This document shows, one piece after another, positions 23,052 to 31,975 of a stretch of 64,000 nucleotides of DNA (position 1 is the first letter of the stretch; each line of letters begins with the position of its first letter). Below the pieces are notes generated by a model that saw nothing but the letters and a program-made list of their open reading frames with translations, had not been told where the DNA came from and searched no databases. The DNA comes from Xanthomonas sp. 10-10 (GTDB lineage Bacteria; Pseudomonadota; Gammaproteobacteria; Xanthomonadales; Xanthomonadaceae): positions 1,116,001 through 1,180,000 of the forward strand of contig NZ_CP144460.1 of assembly GCF_040182365.1 (NCBI RefSeq), in the 5' to 3' direction. Position numbers and translations under genes: made by a program.

Positions 23052-23999
23052 ATGCCCGATTCCCTTCGCTCCATCCACGTCGTCGCCGGCGTGATCACCG
23101 ACCCGCGCGGCCGGATCCTGCTGACGCGTCGTACCGAAACCCGCGACATGCCCGGCCTGTGGGAATTTCCTGGCGGCAAGCGCGAGCCCGGCGAAAGCTC
23201 CGAGCAGGCGTTGGTGCGCGAGCTCAATGAAGAACTCGGCATCGAGGCCCAGGTTGGCGAGTGGGTCATGGACGTGCCGCAGCTGTATCCGGACAAGCGC
23301 CTGCGCCTGGAGGTGCGTCACATCACGTCCTGGAAAGGCAGCCCGCGCGGGCGCGAGGGCCAGGCGATGACCTGGGTGGCCGCCGACAAGCTCACCCGCT
23401 ATTCGATGCCGCCGGCCGATGTGCCGGTAGTGGGTGTGCTGCGTCAGCCCGACTGCTATCTGATCACGCCCGAGCCCCAGGACGATGCGCGCTGGCTGGA
23501 GGGCCTGGAGCGCGCGCTGCAGGACGGTGTGACCCGCATCCAGCTGCGCGGGCGCCAGGTCGCGCCGGCGCGTTGGCAGGCGTTGTTGCATCAGGTGCTG
23601 ACCCTGCGCGGCCGTGCACGCGCACAGTTGTTGCTCAATCGCGATGTCGCACTGGCCGCGGAACTTGGAATCGGCGTGCATCTGGGATCGGAGCAGTTGG
23701 CCATTTTGCAGGAACGTCCGCTGCCCGCAGAACAACCGGTGGCCGCCTCTTGCCATGGGCTGGAGGACTTGCGTCATGCGCAGCGGCTTGGCTGCGATTT
23801 TGCGGTGCTGGGTCCGGTGCAGGCCACTGCATCGCATCCGGATGCGACACCGCTGGGATGGGACGGCTTCGAAACCCTGCGCGAGCAGGTGTCGTTGCCG
23901 ATCTACGCACTCGGCGGCATGCAGGTGGCCGATCTGCGCGAAGCACGCTCGCATGGCGCGCAAGGCATTGCGGCAATTCGCTCGCTTTGGCCGCAGTGA
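23052..23999 (+). CDS. mutT: MutT-type Nudix hydrolase fused to a ThiE/TenI-like domain
   Basis: The N-terminal ~130 residues are a Nudix domain: the full box GX5EX7REUXEEXGU is present in GKREPGE...RELNEELGI near residues 38-60, and FPGGKREPG is typical of 8-oxo-dGTP diphosphatases. The C-terminal ~180 residues are a TIM-barrel domain resembling thiamine-phosphate synthase (IQLRGRQ, LLLNRD, GVHLGSEQL, FAVLGPVQATASHP, LGGM). This two-domain form is widespread in gammaproteobacteria downstream of secA and probably removes oxidised nucleotides; the role of the second domain is not clear. Confidence 0.9.
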   Translation: MPDSLRSIHVVAGVITDPRGRILLTRRTETRDMPGLWEFPGGKREPGESSEQALVRELNEELGIEAQVGEWVMDVPQLYPDKRLRLEVRHITSWKGSPRGREGQAMTWVAADKLTRYSMPPADVPVVGVLRQPDCYLITPEPQDDARWLEGLERALQDGVTRIQLRGRQVAPARWQALLHQVLTLRGRARAQLLLNRDVALAAELGIGVHLGSEQLAILQERPLPAEQPVAASCHGLEDLRHAQRLGCDFAVLGPVQATASHPDATPLGWDGFETLREQVSLPIYALGGMQVADLREARSHGAQGIAAIRSLWPQ

Positions 24000-24289
24000 G
24001 CGTGTCAGCATCCGCGCGCTAGCGTCTATCGCTTGATGACATTGTCGAAAGCAGTCGCATCGGTTGGACAATGACCTCACGTTTTGCGTGGGCGACTGCG
24101 GTCATCGCAGTGACTGCGCCAGGAGCGGCCGACAAACGCGCTGAGCAGCCATCGGAGGGTGCGGGCAGTGCTGATGGAACGGTGGAGTCAGGGTGGGCAT
24201 ACCGATCCCCCGACATCGGCTAGGCCCGCCTTGCAGTGAAACAGTGTTGCCCCACTTGAGTGTTGTCAGGGCCGACCGGAGATCACCAG
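24000..24289. other. Gap after mutT
   Basis: This 290-bp stretch has one short ATG frame at 24071-24223 whose start (MTSRFAWATAVIAVTAPGAA) looks faintly like a signal peptide but has no ribosome binding site. I do not call it. Nothing else is evident. Confidence 0.4.
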
Positions 24290-24756
24290 GTGCTTGAACT
24301 CTCGCTGGAAACGAGCGCGGAACTCGACCGTCTGGGCGCGCTGGGCGATCGGCATGCCGAAGCAGGCGATTTTCCTTCGGCGCTGGAGGCGTATTGGTCG
24401 GCCTGGAACGTGTTGCCCGATCCCAAGCAGGGCTGGCGGGCGGCGACGTGGATACTCGCTGCGGTCGGCGATGCCAATTTCCGCAGTGGAGATTTCACGG
24501 CAGGTCGGGACAACCTGTCGCATGCCATGCAGTGCCCTGGCGCACTTGGGAACCCGTGCATCCATCTGCGACTTGGGCAGTGCCAGCTTGAGCCTGGCAA
24601 TCTTGATCGCTCGGCAGATGAGCTCATGCGGGCTTACATGGGGGACGGTCCCGACGTTTCGCCAGCGAGGATCCCAAGCATCTGGAGTTCCTGAGGGCGC
24701 GTGCAAACGGGATTGAATTGCCTCGCAAGACGTCCAGGTGGAAGTTCTGGAAGTGA
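24290..24756 (+). pseudogene. TPR-like protein gene broken by a one-base frameshift
   Basis: From GTG 24290 (preceded by GGAG) the frame encodes a tetratricopeptide-like protein: LDRLGALGDRHAEAGDFPSALEAYW and the second helical pair GDANFRSGDFTAGRDNLSHAM. It ends early at 24694. Shifting by one base at about 24653-24660 (in the GACGTTTCGCC run, one T fewer than expected) restores a natural ending, FASEDPKHLEFLRARANG...WKFWK, stopping at 24756. The repaired product would be about 155 residues. This is either a genuine pseudogene or a sequencing error. Function unknown; related TPR proteins are common in proteobacteria. Confidence 0.7.
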
Positions 24757-24820
24757 GTGCTCGCCATCCATCGCGCCGATGCCGTTGCGGGGAGCGGCCC
24801 ACCGCAGGCCTCGGTCGGGC

Positions 24821-25408
24821 TTAAAACGTCACCCAAAAGCAGTTGTATTGCCGGCGCAGGCGCAACACGCTGCGCGCGGGGGTGCCGCTGGCAAGGTTCT
24901 GTTCCAGGCGCAGGCCCCATGGGCGCGGGCGTGTGGGCGCAGGCAATGGCGCATCGATCGCGCTGCCGTCCAGCGATGGAGTTGCCGCGGCGGTGTCTGC
25001 ATCCCAGGTAGGCGTCCCGGTCTGCGGATACATCGGTGCGATGTCCAGCAGCGGGCGTTGCACGATGGCTTCCAGCCGGCTCAGTACCTGGTTGGCCGCC
25101 GCGTCGGACTGCCCGCTCCACAGGTACAGGCTGGACAGTCGATTGACGTCGCGACTGTCCACGGCGCTTTGCAGCAGCGACACCAATTCGCTCAGCCGGC
25201 GCGGGCAGCCATAGCGGTGCAGCCTGGTATTGCCTTGCGTGCGCGGGGCCGGTGGCGCGCGCATTGCGGCGCCCACGTCTTCGCAACGGCGGTCGGTGAA
25301 CATGGTCTGGCCGTCCGGCGTGACGCAGCGACGGATCTCCTGTGCCTGCACGCGATTGGCCGCAGGCAGGCAGAGCAGCAACACCATCATTGGCAGGAAG
25401 CGAAACAT
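24821..25408 (-). CDS. DUF4124-type secreted protein
   Basis: A 195-residue protein with an N-terminal signal peptide (MFRFLPMMVLLLCLPAANRVQAQ). The mature start EIRRCVTPDGQTMFTDRRCED is the short DUF4124 pattern, with two cysteines that could form a disulfide. The rest is Arg/Ala/Pro-rich and not recognisable. It is probably periplasmic. The gene lies upstream of nothing obvious on its strand and is not clearly in an operon with metF, which starts on the same strand 140 bp beyond. Confidence 0.75.
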   Translation of the reverse strand: MFRFLPMMVLLLCLPAANRVQAQEIRRCVTPDGQTMFTDRRCEDVGAAMRAPPAPRTQGNTRLHRYGCPRRLSELVSLLQSAVDSRDVNRLSSLYLWSGQSDAAANQVLSRLEAIVQRPLLDIAPMYPQTGTPTWDADTAAATPSLDGSAIDAPLPAPTRPRPWGLRLEQNLASGTPARSVLRLRRQYNCFWVTF

Positions 25409-25551
25409 CAGCGCAGCCTAGCCGGGCACGCGTGAGCTGGCGAGAAACGCGAGGGTCGCGCGCGCGTACGTGGTGTGGCCGGGCGCACCCGCGTGCATTG
25501 AATCGTGTGTACCGGCAGGTTGCCGCAAGTGGGCAGAGCCTGTGGCCGCGC

Positions 25552-26379
25552 TCAGCGCCCGAGCAGCTGCAGCACCTGCGTGGTCGGCTTGGCCAGGTTG
25601 AGCGTGTAGAAGTGCAGGGCCGGTGCGCCGCCGGCGATCAGGCGCTCGCACAGGCTGGCCACCACTTCTGCACCGAAGGCGCGCACCGCGTCGGCGTCGT
25701 CGCCGTAGGACTGCATCTTCTTGCCGATCCAGCGCGGGATCTCTGCGCCGCATTGCTCGGAAAAACGCCGCAGCTGCGAGAAATTGGAGATCGGCATGAT
25801 GCCGGGAACGATCGGCACCTCCACGCCCATGCGCTGCACTGCATCGCGAAAATGGAAGTAGGCATCGGCGTTGTAGAAATACTGGGTGATCGCCGCATCC
25901 GCACCGGCATCGACCTTGGCCTTGAAATAGCGCAGGTCGCTCAAGGCATCGACCGCTTGCGGATGGGTTTCCGGATACGCGCCGACCTCGATCCGGAAGG
26001 CATCGCCGTGCTCGGCGCGGATGAAGGCGATCAGGTCCGAGGCATAGCGCAGGTCGCCCGGGTGTCCCATGCCCGAGGGCAGGTCGCCACGCAGCGCAAC
26101 GATGCGGGTGCAGCCGATGGCGCGATACAGCTTGAGCAGTTCGCGGATCTCCTCGCGGCTGCCGCCGACACAGGACAGGTGCGGCGCTGCCTCGAAGCTG
26201 TGCTTCTGCTTGAGATGGCGCACTGTCTCGGAGGTGTAGCTGAGCGTGGAGCCGCCGGCGCCGAAGGTGCACGACACATATTCGGGCGCATAGCCCTTCA
26301 GCCGGGTCGCGGTGCGGTCCAGCTGCGCACGTTGGTCGTCGGTCTTGGGCGGGTAAAACTCGAAGCTGAGATGCGTCAT
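25552..26379 (-). CDS. metF: Methylenetetrahydrofolate reductase
   Basis: MetF reduces 5,10-methylene-THF to 5-methyl-THF, the methyl donor for methionine synthesis. Family landmarks are SFEFYPPKT at the N-terminus (catalytic Glu), SCTFGAGGST, ALRGDLP, the FAD-binding KVDAGADAAITQYFYNADAY stretch and PGIMPISNF. I start at MTHLSFEFYPPKT (26379); ten additional in-frame codons upstream add no family sequence. The length of 275 is normal. In many relatives metF sits beside ahcY; here ahcY is 13 kb away. Confidence 0.95.
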   Translation of the reverse strand: MTHLSFEFYPPKTDDQRAQLDRTATRLKGYAPEYVSCTFGAGGSTLSYTSETVRHLKQKHSFEAAPHLSCVGGSREEIRELLKLYRAIGCTRIVALRGDLPSGMGHPGDLRYASDLIAFIRAEHGDAFRIEVGAYPETHPQAVDALSDLRYFKAKVDAGADAAITQYFYNADAYFHFRDAVQRMGVEVPIVPGIMPISNFSQLRRFSEQCGAEIPRWIGKKMQSYGDDADAVRAFGAEVVASLCERLIAGGAPALHFYTLNLAKPTTQVLQLLGR

Positions 26380-26582
26380 CGCGGCGGGTCCGGCGGATCG
26401 TTTCCACATAATATCGCTTCATCGCGATGAATGCATATTTGGTTGCGGGTGTCCCGATCGATTGCGGGCGATGCCAATGTGCAGGGATGACCGCATGGCC
26501 GGGGCTGCTTGCATGTGCCCGCAGCGCGGCGCGGCGTGCGCGCCAAGCTCGGCCACTCCGCGCCACTTGACCGGAGCGCGGC
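26380..26582. other. Gap upstream of metF
   Basis: About 200 bp carries the metF promoter region on the - strand, with a local AT-rich patch around 26405-26450. I see no riboswitch-like structure here, in contrast to ahcY. Confidence 0.4.
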
Positions 26583-26818
26583 ATGCAAGAGCAGGAAATG
26601 GATGTCATCGCCGAATCGTTGGGCCGCATCCGGGTTGCGTTGGCGCGAGTGTCGGCGATCTGGCTGTTGCACTGGCCGAACAGCCCGGCGTGGATGGCAG
26701 CAAGTTGCTGAGCGACTTTGCGGCTCGGCTGCGATCGCGCCAGGACGATGGCACGTTCAGGGTGTTCGAAGCGATCCGCCCGTGCATCGACCAGGGCGTC
26801 GCTTCCGAGCAGGAGTGA
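26583..26818 (+). pseudogene. Small hypothetical gene, apparently frameshifted
   Basis: ATG 26583, with GGAG six bases upstream, opens MQEQEMDVIAESLGRIRVALAR, which then runs into an early stop. The neighbouring frame continues plausibly as VGDLAVALAEQPGVDGSKLL and on to a stop at 26818. Removing two bases from the GAGTGTCGG run near 26648 joins the two into one protein of about 78 residues. No family is recognised. It may be a decayed gene or a base-call problem. Confidence 0.4.
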
Positions 26819-26954
26819 GCATTGCCACGCGTGTCTGCTGCATGCAGGTGCGCATGATGCAGGCATGGTGTGCAGCGGCAATGGCATCTCCGTCCTACGC
26901 CGGGCATTTACATCTGCCTGCCTACACTGGGCGCCCCTTTGACGGAGCGCCTTG

Positions 26955-27932
26955 ATGTCCGATACCACGATGACCGCCATCGCCATCCGCGATGGCAAGG
27001 GCGATGCCGATGCGCTGTATGCCACCGAGCAACCGCGCCCGCGTCCGGCGCCCGGGCAGGTGCTGATCCGCGTACATGCGGCGGGCATCAATCGCCCGGA
27101 TCTGCTGCAGCGCGCCGGGCATTACCCACCGCCGCCCGGCGCGCCGGAAACGCTGGGTCTGGAAGTGGCCGGCGAGATCGTGGAGCCGGCCGGTCGCTGG
27201 AAGGCGGGCGACCGTGTATGCGCGCTACTTGGCGGTGGTGGCTATGCGCAATATGCCGCGGTCGATGCGCGGCATGTGCTGCCGATTCCCGCCGGCATGG
27301 ACCTGGTGCATGCAGCCGCATTGCCGGAAACCCTCTTCACTGCCTACACCAATCTGTTCGAGCATGGCCGATTGGCGGCCGGTGAGTGGCTGCTGCTGCA
27401 TGGGGCAACTTCAGGGATTGGCGTCACCGCGATCCAGATGGCCAAGGCGGCCGGTGCACATGTCTTGGCCACTGCGCGCTCGGCCGGCAAGGCGGCGCAG
27501 GCGCGCGAGCTGGGCGCCGATGTGGCTATCGATTCCACCAGCGAATCGTTTGTGGACGTGGCCAAGGCGCATGGCGGCGTGGACGTGGCGCTCGACATGG
27601 TGGGTGGCGCGGTGTTTGCCGATACGCTGGAAGCGCTCAACCCGCGCGGGCGCATCGTCTATATCGCCTCGCAGGCCGGTTCGACCATCGAGGTGCCGAT
27701 TCCGCAGCTGATGCGCAAGCAGGCCATCCTGACCGGATCGACGTTGCGTCCGCGCACTGCCGACGAGAAGGCCCGCCTTGCTGCAGAAGTCGAGCGCGTG
27801 GTGTGGCCATGGATCGAACAAGGCCGGATTCGCGTGCTGATCGACAGGCGCTTCCCGCTTGGCGAGGCGGCCGCGGCGCATCGCTATCTGGAGCAGGGCA
27901 GCCATCTGGGCAAGGTGGTGCTGGAAATGTGA
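26955..27932 (+). CDS. NAD(P)H quinone oxidoreductase (PIG3-like zinc-free MDR)
   Basis: A 325-residue medium-chain dehydrogenase/reductase of the quinone oxidoreductase type. N-terminal GroES-like fold: AAGINRPDLLQRAGHYPPPPGAPETLGLEVAGEI; Rossmann segment with LLHGATSGIGVTAIQMAKAAG near residue 140-160; C-terminal GSTLRPRTADEKARL typical of the PIG3/TP53I3 group. There are no zinc ligands. It probably reduces quinones with NADPH in the cytoplasm. ATG 26955 has GGAG seven bases upstream; a TTG immediately ahead is unlikely. Confidence 0.9.
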   Translation: MSDTTMTAIAIRDGKGDADALYATEQPRPRPAPGQVLIRVHAAGINRPDLLQRAGHYPPPPGAPETLGLEVAGEIVEPAGRWKAGDRVCALLGGGGYAQYAAVDARHVLPIPAGMDLVHAAALPETLFTAYTNLFEHGRLAAGEWLLLHGATSGIGVTAIQMAKAAGAHVLATARSAGKAAQARELGADVAIDSTSESFVDVAKAHGGVDVALDMVGGAVFADTLEALNPRGRIVYIASQAGSTIEVPIPQLMRKQAILTGSTLRPRTADEKARLAAEVERVVWPWIEQGRIRVLIDRRFPLGEAAAAHRYLEQGSHLGKVVLEM

Positions 27933-28280
27933 GCGTCCGCGCCCAGCTGCCCGCCCTGCGAGTGCGGGGCGGGCAGCTGGCGACGCTGTGCGGGCCGGGT
28001 GTAACGATAGGGCTGCAGCATTGCCGCCTGCCGAACAGCCGTCGGTGTTGTTCCTGCAGTGCCTTCATGGCTGGCCTGGTGTCATTGGCGTTGGCGCTCG
28101 CTTACCCGCTCGCCATCGCGACTGCCTGCTTTCCAGGTGCGCACAGACTTCGTTCGAGAGCTTCACTGGGCGTCCTCGCTCAACGCCGAACAACTTCGCA
28201 TGGTGCGGAGTGAATGGTCACACCTGCTCGTAACAATCCGCAGCCGATGTATTCATTCTCGACAGCGGAGGAATCGAACG
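27933..28280. other. Gap upstream of the S53 peptidase
   Basis: This 348-bp gap has no gene I can support. It should hold the promoter of the S53 gene; its ribosome binding site GGAGG is at 28267-28271. Confidence 0.4.
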
Positions 28281-30059
28281 ATGCGGAAGTCCCTGGGCAT
28301 GGCATTGCTGGCATCCACACTGACCGTGTGCGGCGCGGGCGCCGCGTCCGCGGCGACGTCGGATCTGCCGGCCTTCGGCCAGTTGCCGGCGGTCAGCGCC
28401 AGCGCGCCGATGGCGCCGGAGCGCGTTTTGCAGATCAGTCTCGTGCTCAGGCCGCGGACGGACGCAGCCCTACAGCACGCGGCGATCGAGCACTGGCTGA
28501 TGCGCGACGCGGCCGACCCGCTGCTGCGCGGCGCGCTGGACCATGCCGCTGCGGCTGCTGCCAGCGACATCGCCCAGATCAGGGACTACCTGCGCAAGCA
28601 TGGCATCAGCGACGTGCAGGTCGTAACCGATGGTCGCGTGTTGCAGGCCACTGCAACGGCGGCCGCGCTGCAGTCGGCGTTCGCGGTGACGCTACGCACC
28701 GGCACCATCGACGGGCGTGCGGTGTACTTCAATCAGGATGCGATCGTTCTTCCTGACGCCTTGCGTCCACTCGTGCAAGGTGTGGTGGGGCTGGATAACC
28801 GCAGCACTGCCCGATTGACCCAGCGCTCGACCGTTCCCGCCGATGCGCGAGTCGCTGTTGATCAGGCACTGGGTACAAGTGCAGCCCTTGCGCGCAGTAC
28901 CGGCGCCTCGGACGTGGTGCGACATAGCGTGGAAGAGCTGGGCAGCGTCTATGGCGCGAACGCACTGGCACCTGCCAGCGGCGTTGTCGGTGCCGTTATC
29001 GCCGCCGGCAATCTGGAACAGACGCTGTCACGTCTGCAGCATTTCCAGACGCTGCACGGCCTGCATACGCCGGTCACGGTGGTGACGGTGGGCGACCCGG
29101 CAGCGCCGGGTTTCCGCTCCACGGCAGATAGCAAGAACAACGAAACCGAGTGGGACATGGACACGCAACTGCTGGTCGGCAGTGCCGGCGGACTGAGGCA
29201 GTTGATCATCTACAACATCCCGGACTTTTCCTGGAAGAGCATGACCGATGGGTTGGCGCGTGCGGCCGACGACAACCTTGCGCGTGTGGTCAGCATGTCG
29301 ATCTACGCACCGGAAGCCGAAGTGAACGACACGATCTTCCAGGCCATCGATGCCAGCGTTTCCAAGGCGGTCAGGCAGGGGCAGAACATCCTGATCTGCA
29401 GCGGCGACGACGGGATCTATCAACCCTTGAGCGCGCGTGCGAGTGCGCCGTATTACGACAGCCTGCTGGGTCATCAGGACCAACGCCAGGTCGCGTTTCC
29501 CGCATCGGACCCGTACGCAATCGCGGTCGGTGCCACAGAGCTGCAGACCAGGACCGGAAGCGCCGGCACCTATGCGGCCGAGCGCGTCTGGAACACCGGC
29601 GTGGGCCGCCAGATCAGCCAGGGCGGCCTGAGCCGGGGTGCCGACGCGCCGCAGTGGCAGAAGGCCGCGATCCCCGCACAGGTAGGTTCCGGACGCCGCG
29701 CCGTACCGGATGTCAGTTTCAACGGCGCTTTTTCCAGCGGCGCAGAGATCCTGCTGACCGATGCACAAGGTCGCGAATTCCGTGGGTACGTCTGGGGCAC
29801 CAGCGCCGCCACGCCGACCTTCGCCGGCTATGTCGCGCGGGTATTGCAGTCGCACCCGAATCTGGGTTTCATCGGTCCGCAGCTCTATCGCTATGCGAGC
29901 CAGCACGGCGCTGCGCAGCGCAGACATGATGTGCTGGAAGGGACCAATGGCCTGTATGGCGATGGATATGTGGCCGCAAGCGGCTGGGATTTCGCTTCGG
30001 GTTGGGGCAGCCTGGATATTGCCGACTTCGACCGTTTCCTGGCCCACGCCTCACCCTGA
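28281..30059 (+). CDS. Secreted S53 family peptidase (sedolisin/kumamolisin type)
   Basis: A 592-residue secreted protein: signal peptide (MRKSLGMALLASTLTVCGAGAASA), a pro-kumamolisin activation domain over about residues 30-190, then the catalytic domain. The catalytic set of the family is visible: Glu/Asp in ETEWDMDTQ, the oxyanion Asp in LICSGDDG, and the nucleophile Ser in WGTSAATPTFAGY. These are serine-carboxyl peptidases active at acid pH, in keeping with secretion into plant tissue. GGAGG nine bases ahead fixes the start at 28281; the frame is open further upstream but lacks a signal sequence there. Confidence 0.92.
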   Translation: MRKSLGMALLASTLTVCGAGAASAATSDLPAFGQLPAVSASAPMAPERVLQISLVLRPRTDAALQHAAIEHWLMRDAADPLLRGALDHAAAAAASDIAQIRDYLRKHGISDVQVVTDGRVLQATATAAALQSAFAVTLRTGTIDGRAVYFNQDAIVLPDALRPLVQGVVGLDNRSTARLTQRSTVPADARVAVDQALGTSAALARSTGASDVVRHSVEELGSVYGANALAPASGVVGAVIAAGNLEQTLSRLQHFQTLHGLHTPVTVVTVGDPAAPGFRSTADSKNNETEWDMDTQLLVGSAGGLRQLIIYNIPDFSWKSMTDGLARAADDNLARVVSMSIYAPEAEVNDTIFQAIDASVSKAVRQGQNILICSGDDGIYQPLSARASAPYYDSLLGHQDQRQVAFPASDPYAIAVGATELQTRTGSAGTYAAERVWNTGVGRQISQGGLSRGADAPQWQKAAIPAQVGSGRRAVPDVSFNGAFSSGAEILLTDAQGREFRGYVWGTSAATPTFAGYVARVLQSHPNLGFIGPQLYRYASQHGAAQRRHDVLEGTNGLYGDGYVAASGWDFASGWGSLDIADFDRFLAHASP

Positions 30060-30126
30060 TCCTGGGCATTGCCATGGTGTGCGGCGCCGGCATGATCGGT
30101 GTCGCACGATAGGCGACTGCCAGCGG

Positions 30127-30525
30127 TCACATCGTGGTGTCGAGCAACGCTTCGATGTGGTGGCCGTCGGGGTCGATGACGAATGCGGCGTAATACCCAT
30201 CGCCGTAGTCGGGTCGTAAACCGGGCGCGCCGTTGCTGAGACCGCCGTGCTGCAGTGCGGCCAGATGAAAGGCGTCCACTGCAGCAGCAGTGCTGGCTGC
30301 GAATGCTAGATGGAATCCGCGGCCCGGTGCGCATTGCGTCGCCTGTTGCTGTTTCAGTGCCAGGCAGTCTTCGCCGCCGGGGTGGCCGTAGCCGACGGCC
30401 TGATCGTGCGTTCCCGGTTCCAGGTCCGACCACACCCGCACATAGCCGAGTGCGCCAAGCACGGCGTCGTAAAACGCGGCCGAGGCCGCGATGTTGCCAA
30501 CGCCAATGGATACGTGATGCAGCAT
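30127..30525 (-). CDS. VOC family protein (glyoxalase-like)
   Basis: A 132-residue single VOC domain: MLHHVSIGVGNIAASAAFYDAVLGALGY at the N-terminus and YYAAFVIDPDGHHIEALL at the C-terminus, with His/Glu candidate metal ligands. The substrate is unknown. It converges on the S53 peptidase and diverges from the dehydrogenase at 30896, so it is transcribed alone. Confidence 0.88.
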   Translation of the reverse strand: MLHHVSIGVGNIAASAAFYDAVLGALGYVRVWSDLEPGTHDQAVGYGHPGGEDCLALKQQQATQCAPGRGFHLAFAASTAAAVDAFHLAALQHGGLSNGAPGLRPDYGDGYYAAFVIDPDGHHIEALLDTTM

Positions 30526-30895
30526 CGATGCAGTCCTGCGACGAGGAGCACTTGCGTGCCGGCCGGCGATCCTGGGCCGTGCGCATGCCGTGCGTCAATC
30601 GTTGCCGTGGGCGCGGCCCGTCAAGACGCGCGTCGCAATCGGCATGGCGGCCTGTATCGCAGCGGCCGGCAGGCATTGCAGCTGCGCAGCGCTGGCGGAA
30701 CCGCTGCATGGCGCCCGTGCAGGTATAGCAAAACAAGCAGGAGCGATGTCTCGCAGCGGGCCATGGCCTGACCGTACACTGCGCCGTCGCAGGTGTGTGG
30801 TCGCAGGTCTGGCTACACGTTGCGTCGGCCCGACGCCTTTGCCGCAGGCAGCGCAGGCGGCGGGCACGCCCCTCCTCACCAGCACGAAGGTTTCG
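30526..30895. other. Divergent gap between VOC and Gfo/Idh/MocA genes
   Basis: This 370-bp region separates divergently transcribed genes and should contain both promoters. The + strand frame is open for about 100 codons upstream of the dehydrogenase ATG, but that part is low-complexity (Arg/Cys-rich) and has no family sequence, so I leave it uncalled. Confidence 0.45.
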
Positions 30896-31831
30896 ATGAA
30901 GCATCCAGACGCATTGCGCATTGCCCTTGTCGGTATCGGCAAGATCGCCCGCGACCAGCACGTGCCGACCATCGCCGCGCGTGCGGACGTGCAGTTGGTG
31001 GCCACGGTGAGCCGGCATGGCACGGTCGACGGCGTCCCGGCGTATCACACCCTGGATGAGGCATTCGCCGCGCATCCGGAACTTGAAGCCGTCGCGCTGT
31101 GCACGCCACCGGTGGGACGGCATGCATTGGCGCAGGCGGCATTGAACGCTGGCCGGCATGTCTTTCTGGAAAAGCCTCCAGCCGCCACGCTTGCCGAGAT
31201 CGACGACCTGCGCAAGGTGGCGCAGCACGCACAGCGCAGCCTGTTCACCAGTTGGCATTCGCGTTGCGCGGCCGGCGTGGAACCCGCGCGCGCATGGTTG
31301 GCCGACAAGCAGGTCGTGCGTGCGCATATCACCTGGAAGGAAGACATCCGCCATTGGCATCCGGGACAGGACTGGATTCTCGAACCCGGCGGCATGGGCG
31401 TGTTCGATCCCGGCATCAATGCGTTGTCCATTGCCACCCACCTGCTGCCGCGCAGCTTCGCACTGCGCGAGGCCGAGCTGCACACGCCGCAAAACCGCCA
31501 GGCGCCGCTATACGCCAGGCTTGCGTTTGTCGATACCGCCGGCGTGCCGGTGACGGCCGAATTCGACTTCCTGCAGACCGGCCATCAGCGCTGGGATATC
31601 GAAGTGGAAACCACCCAGGGCGTGCTCATGCTCAGCGAAGGCGGCGCCAAGCTGCATATCGACGGGCAGGCGCAGGCCGTGCCCGCGTCCAGCGAGTACG
31701 ATGGCCTGTACCGGCGGTTTGTACAGCTGGTGCGTGCCGGCGAATCGGAGGTGGATGTCGCTCCGTTCGTGCATGTCGCCGATGCGTTCCTGCTCGGGGC
31801 ACGCACGGTCACCGCTCCGTTCGCCTGGTAA
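30896..31831 (+). CDS. Gfo/Idh/MocA family sugar dehydrogenase
   Basis: A 311-residue oxidoreductase: N-terminal Rossmann fold (IALVGIGKIARDQHVPTIA, CTPP) with the EKPP motif (VFLEKPPAATL), and a C-terminal domain including WKEDIRHWHPGQDWILEPGGMGVFDPGINAL. The pattern resembles D-galactose / L-arabinose 1-dehydrogenases, which oxidise the aldose C1 with NAD(P). The specificity is inferred, not shown. ATG 30896 (MKHPDALRIALVGIG) is preceded by GAAGG. Confidence 0.85.
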   Translation: MKHPDALRIALVGIGKIARDQHVPTIAARADVQLVATVSRHGTVDGVPAYHTLDEAFAAHPELEAVALCTPPVGRHALAQAALNAGRHVFLEKPPAATLAEIDDLRKVAQHAQRSLFTSWHSRCAAGVEPARAWLADKQVVRAHITWKEDIRHWHPGQDWILEPGGMGVFDPGINALSIATHLLPRSFALREAELHTPQNRQAPLYARLAFVDTAGVPVTAEFDFLQTGHQRWDIEVETTQGVLMLSEGGAKLHIDGQAQAVPASSEYDGLYRRFVQLVRAGESEVDVAPFVHVADAFLLGARTVTAPFAW

Positions 31832-31842
31832 TCGATGGCACT

Positions 31843-31968
31843 ATCCCGGCAGCCGGGATGACGAACAACACCGGCCATCGGACGGTGTTGTCTTGCCGCA
31901 ATCGCGTGTCTGCACGGTTGCCGCAGCGCCATGGTGTTACACGTTCGTCGGCAGCCTGGCTGCCGACG
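31843..31968. terminator. Hairpins between convergent genes
   Basis: Three stems occur in the 144-bp convergent gap: ATCCCGG/CCGGGAT around 31843-31859, a 9-bp stem ACAACACCG/CGGTGTTGT (31865-31891), and a perfect 10-bp stem CGTCGGCAGC/GCTGCCGACG with a CTG loop (31946-31968) just beyond the stop of the - strand gene. They probably end transcription from both sides. Confidence 0.55.
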
Positions 31969-31975
31969 ATGCCGA

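Noticed and set aside
24071..24223. 50-codon frame with a signal-peptide-like start
   Set aside because: No ribosome binding site, no homology visible, and a polar, low-complexity remainder.
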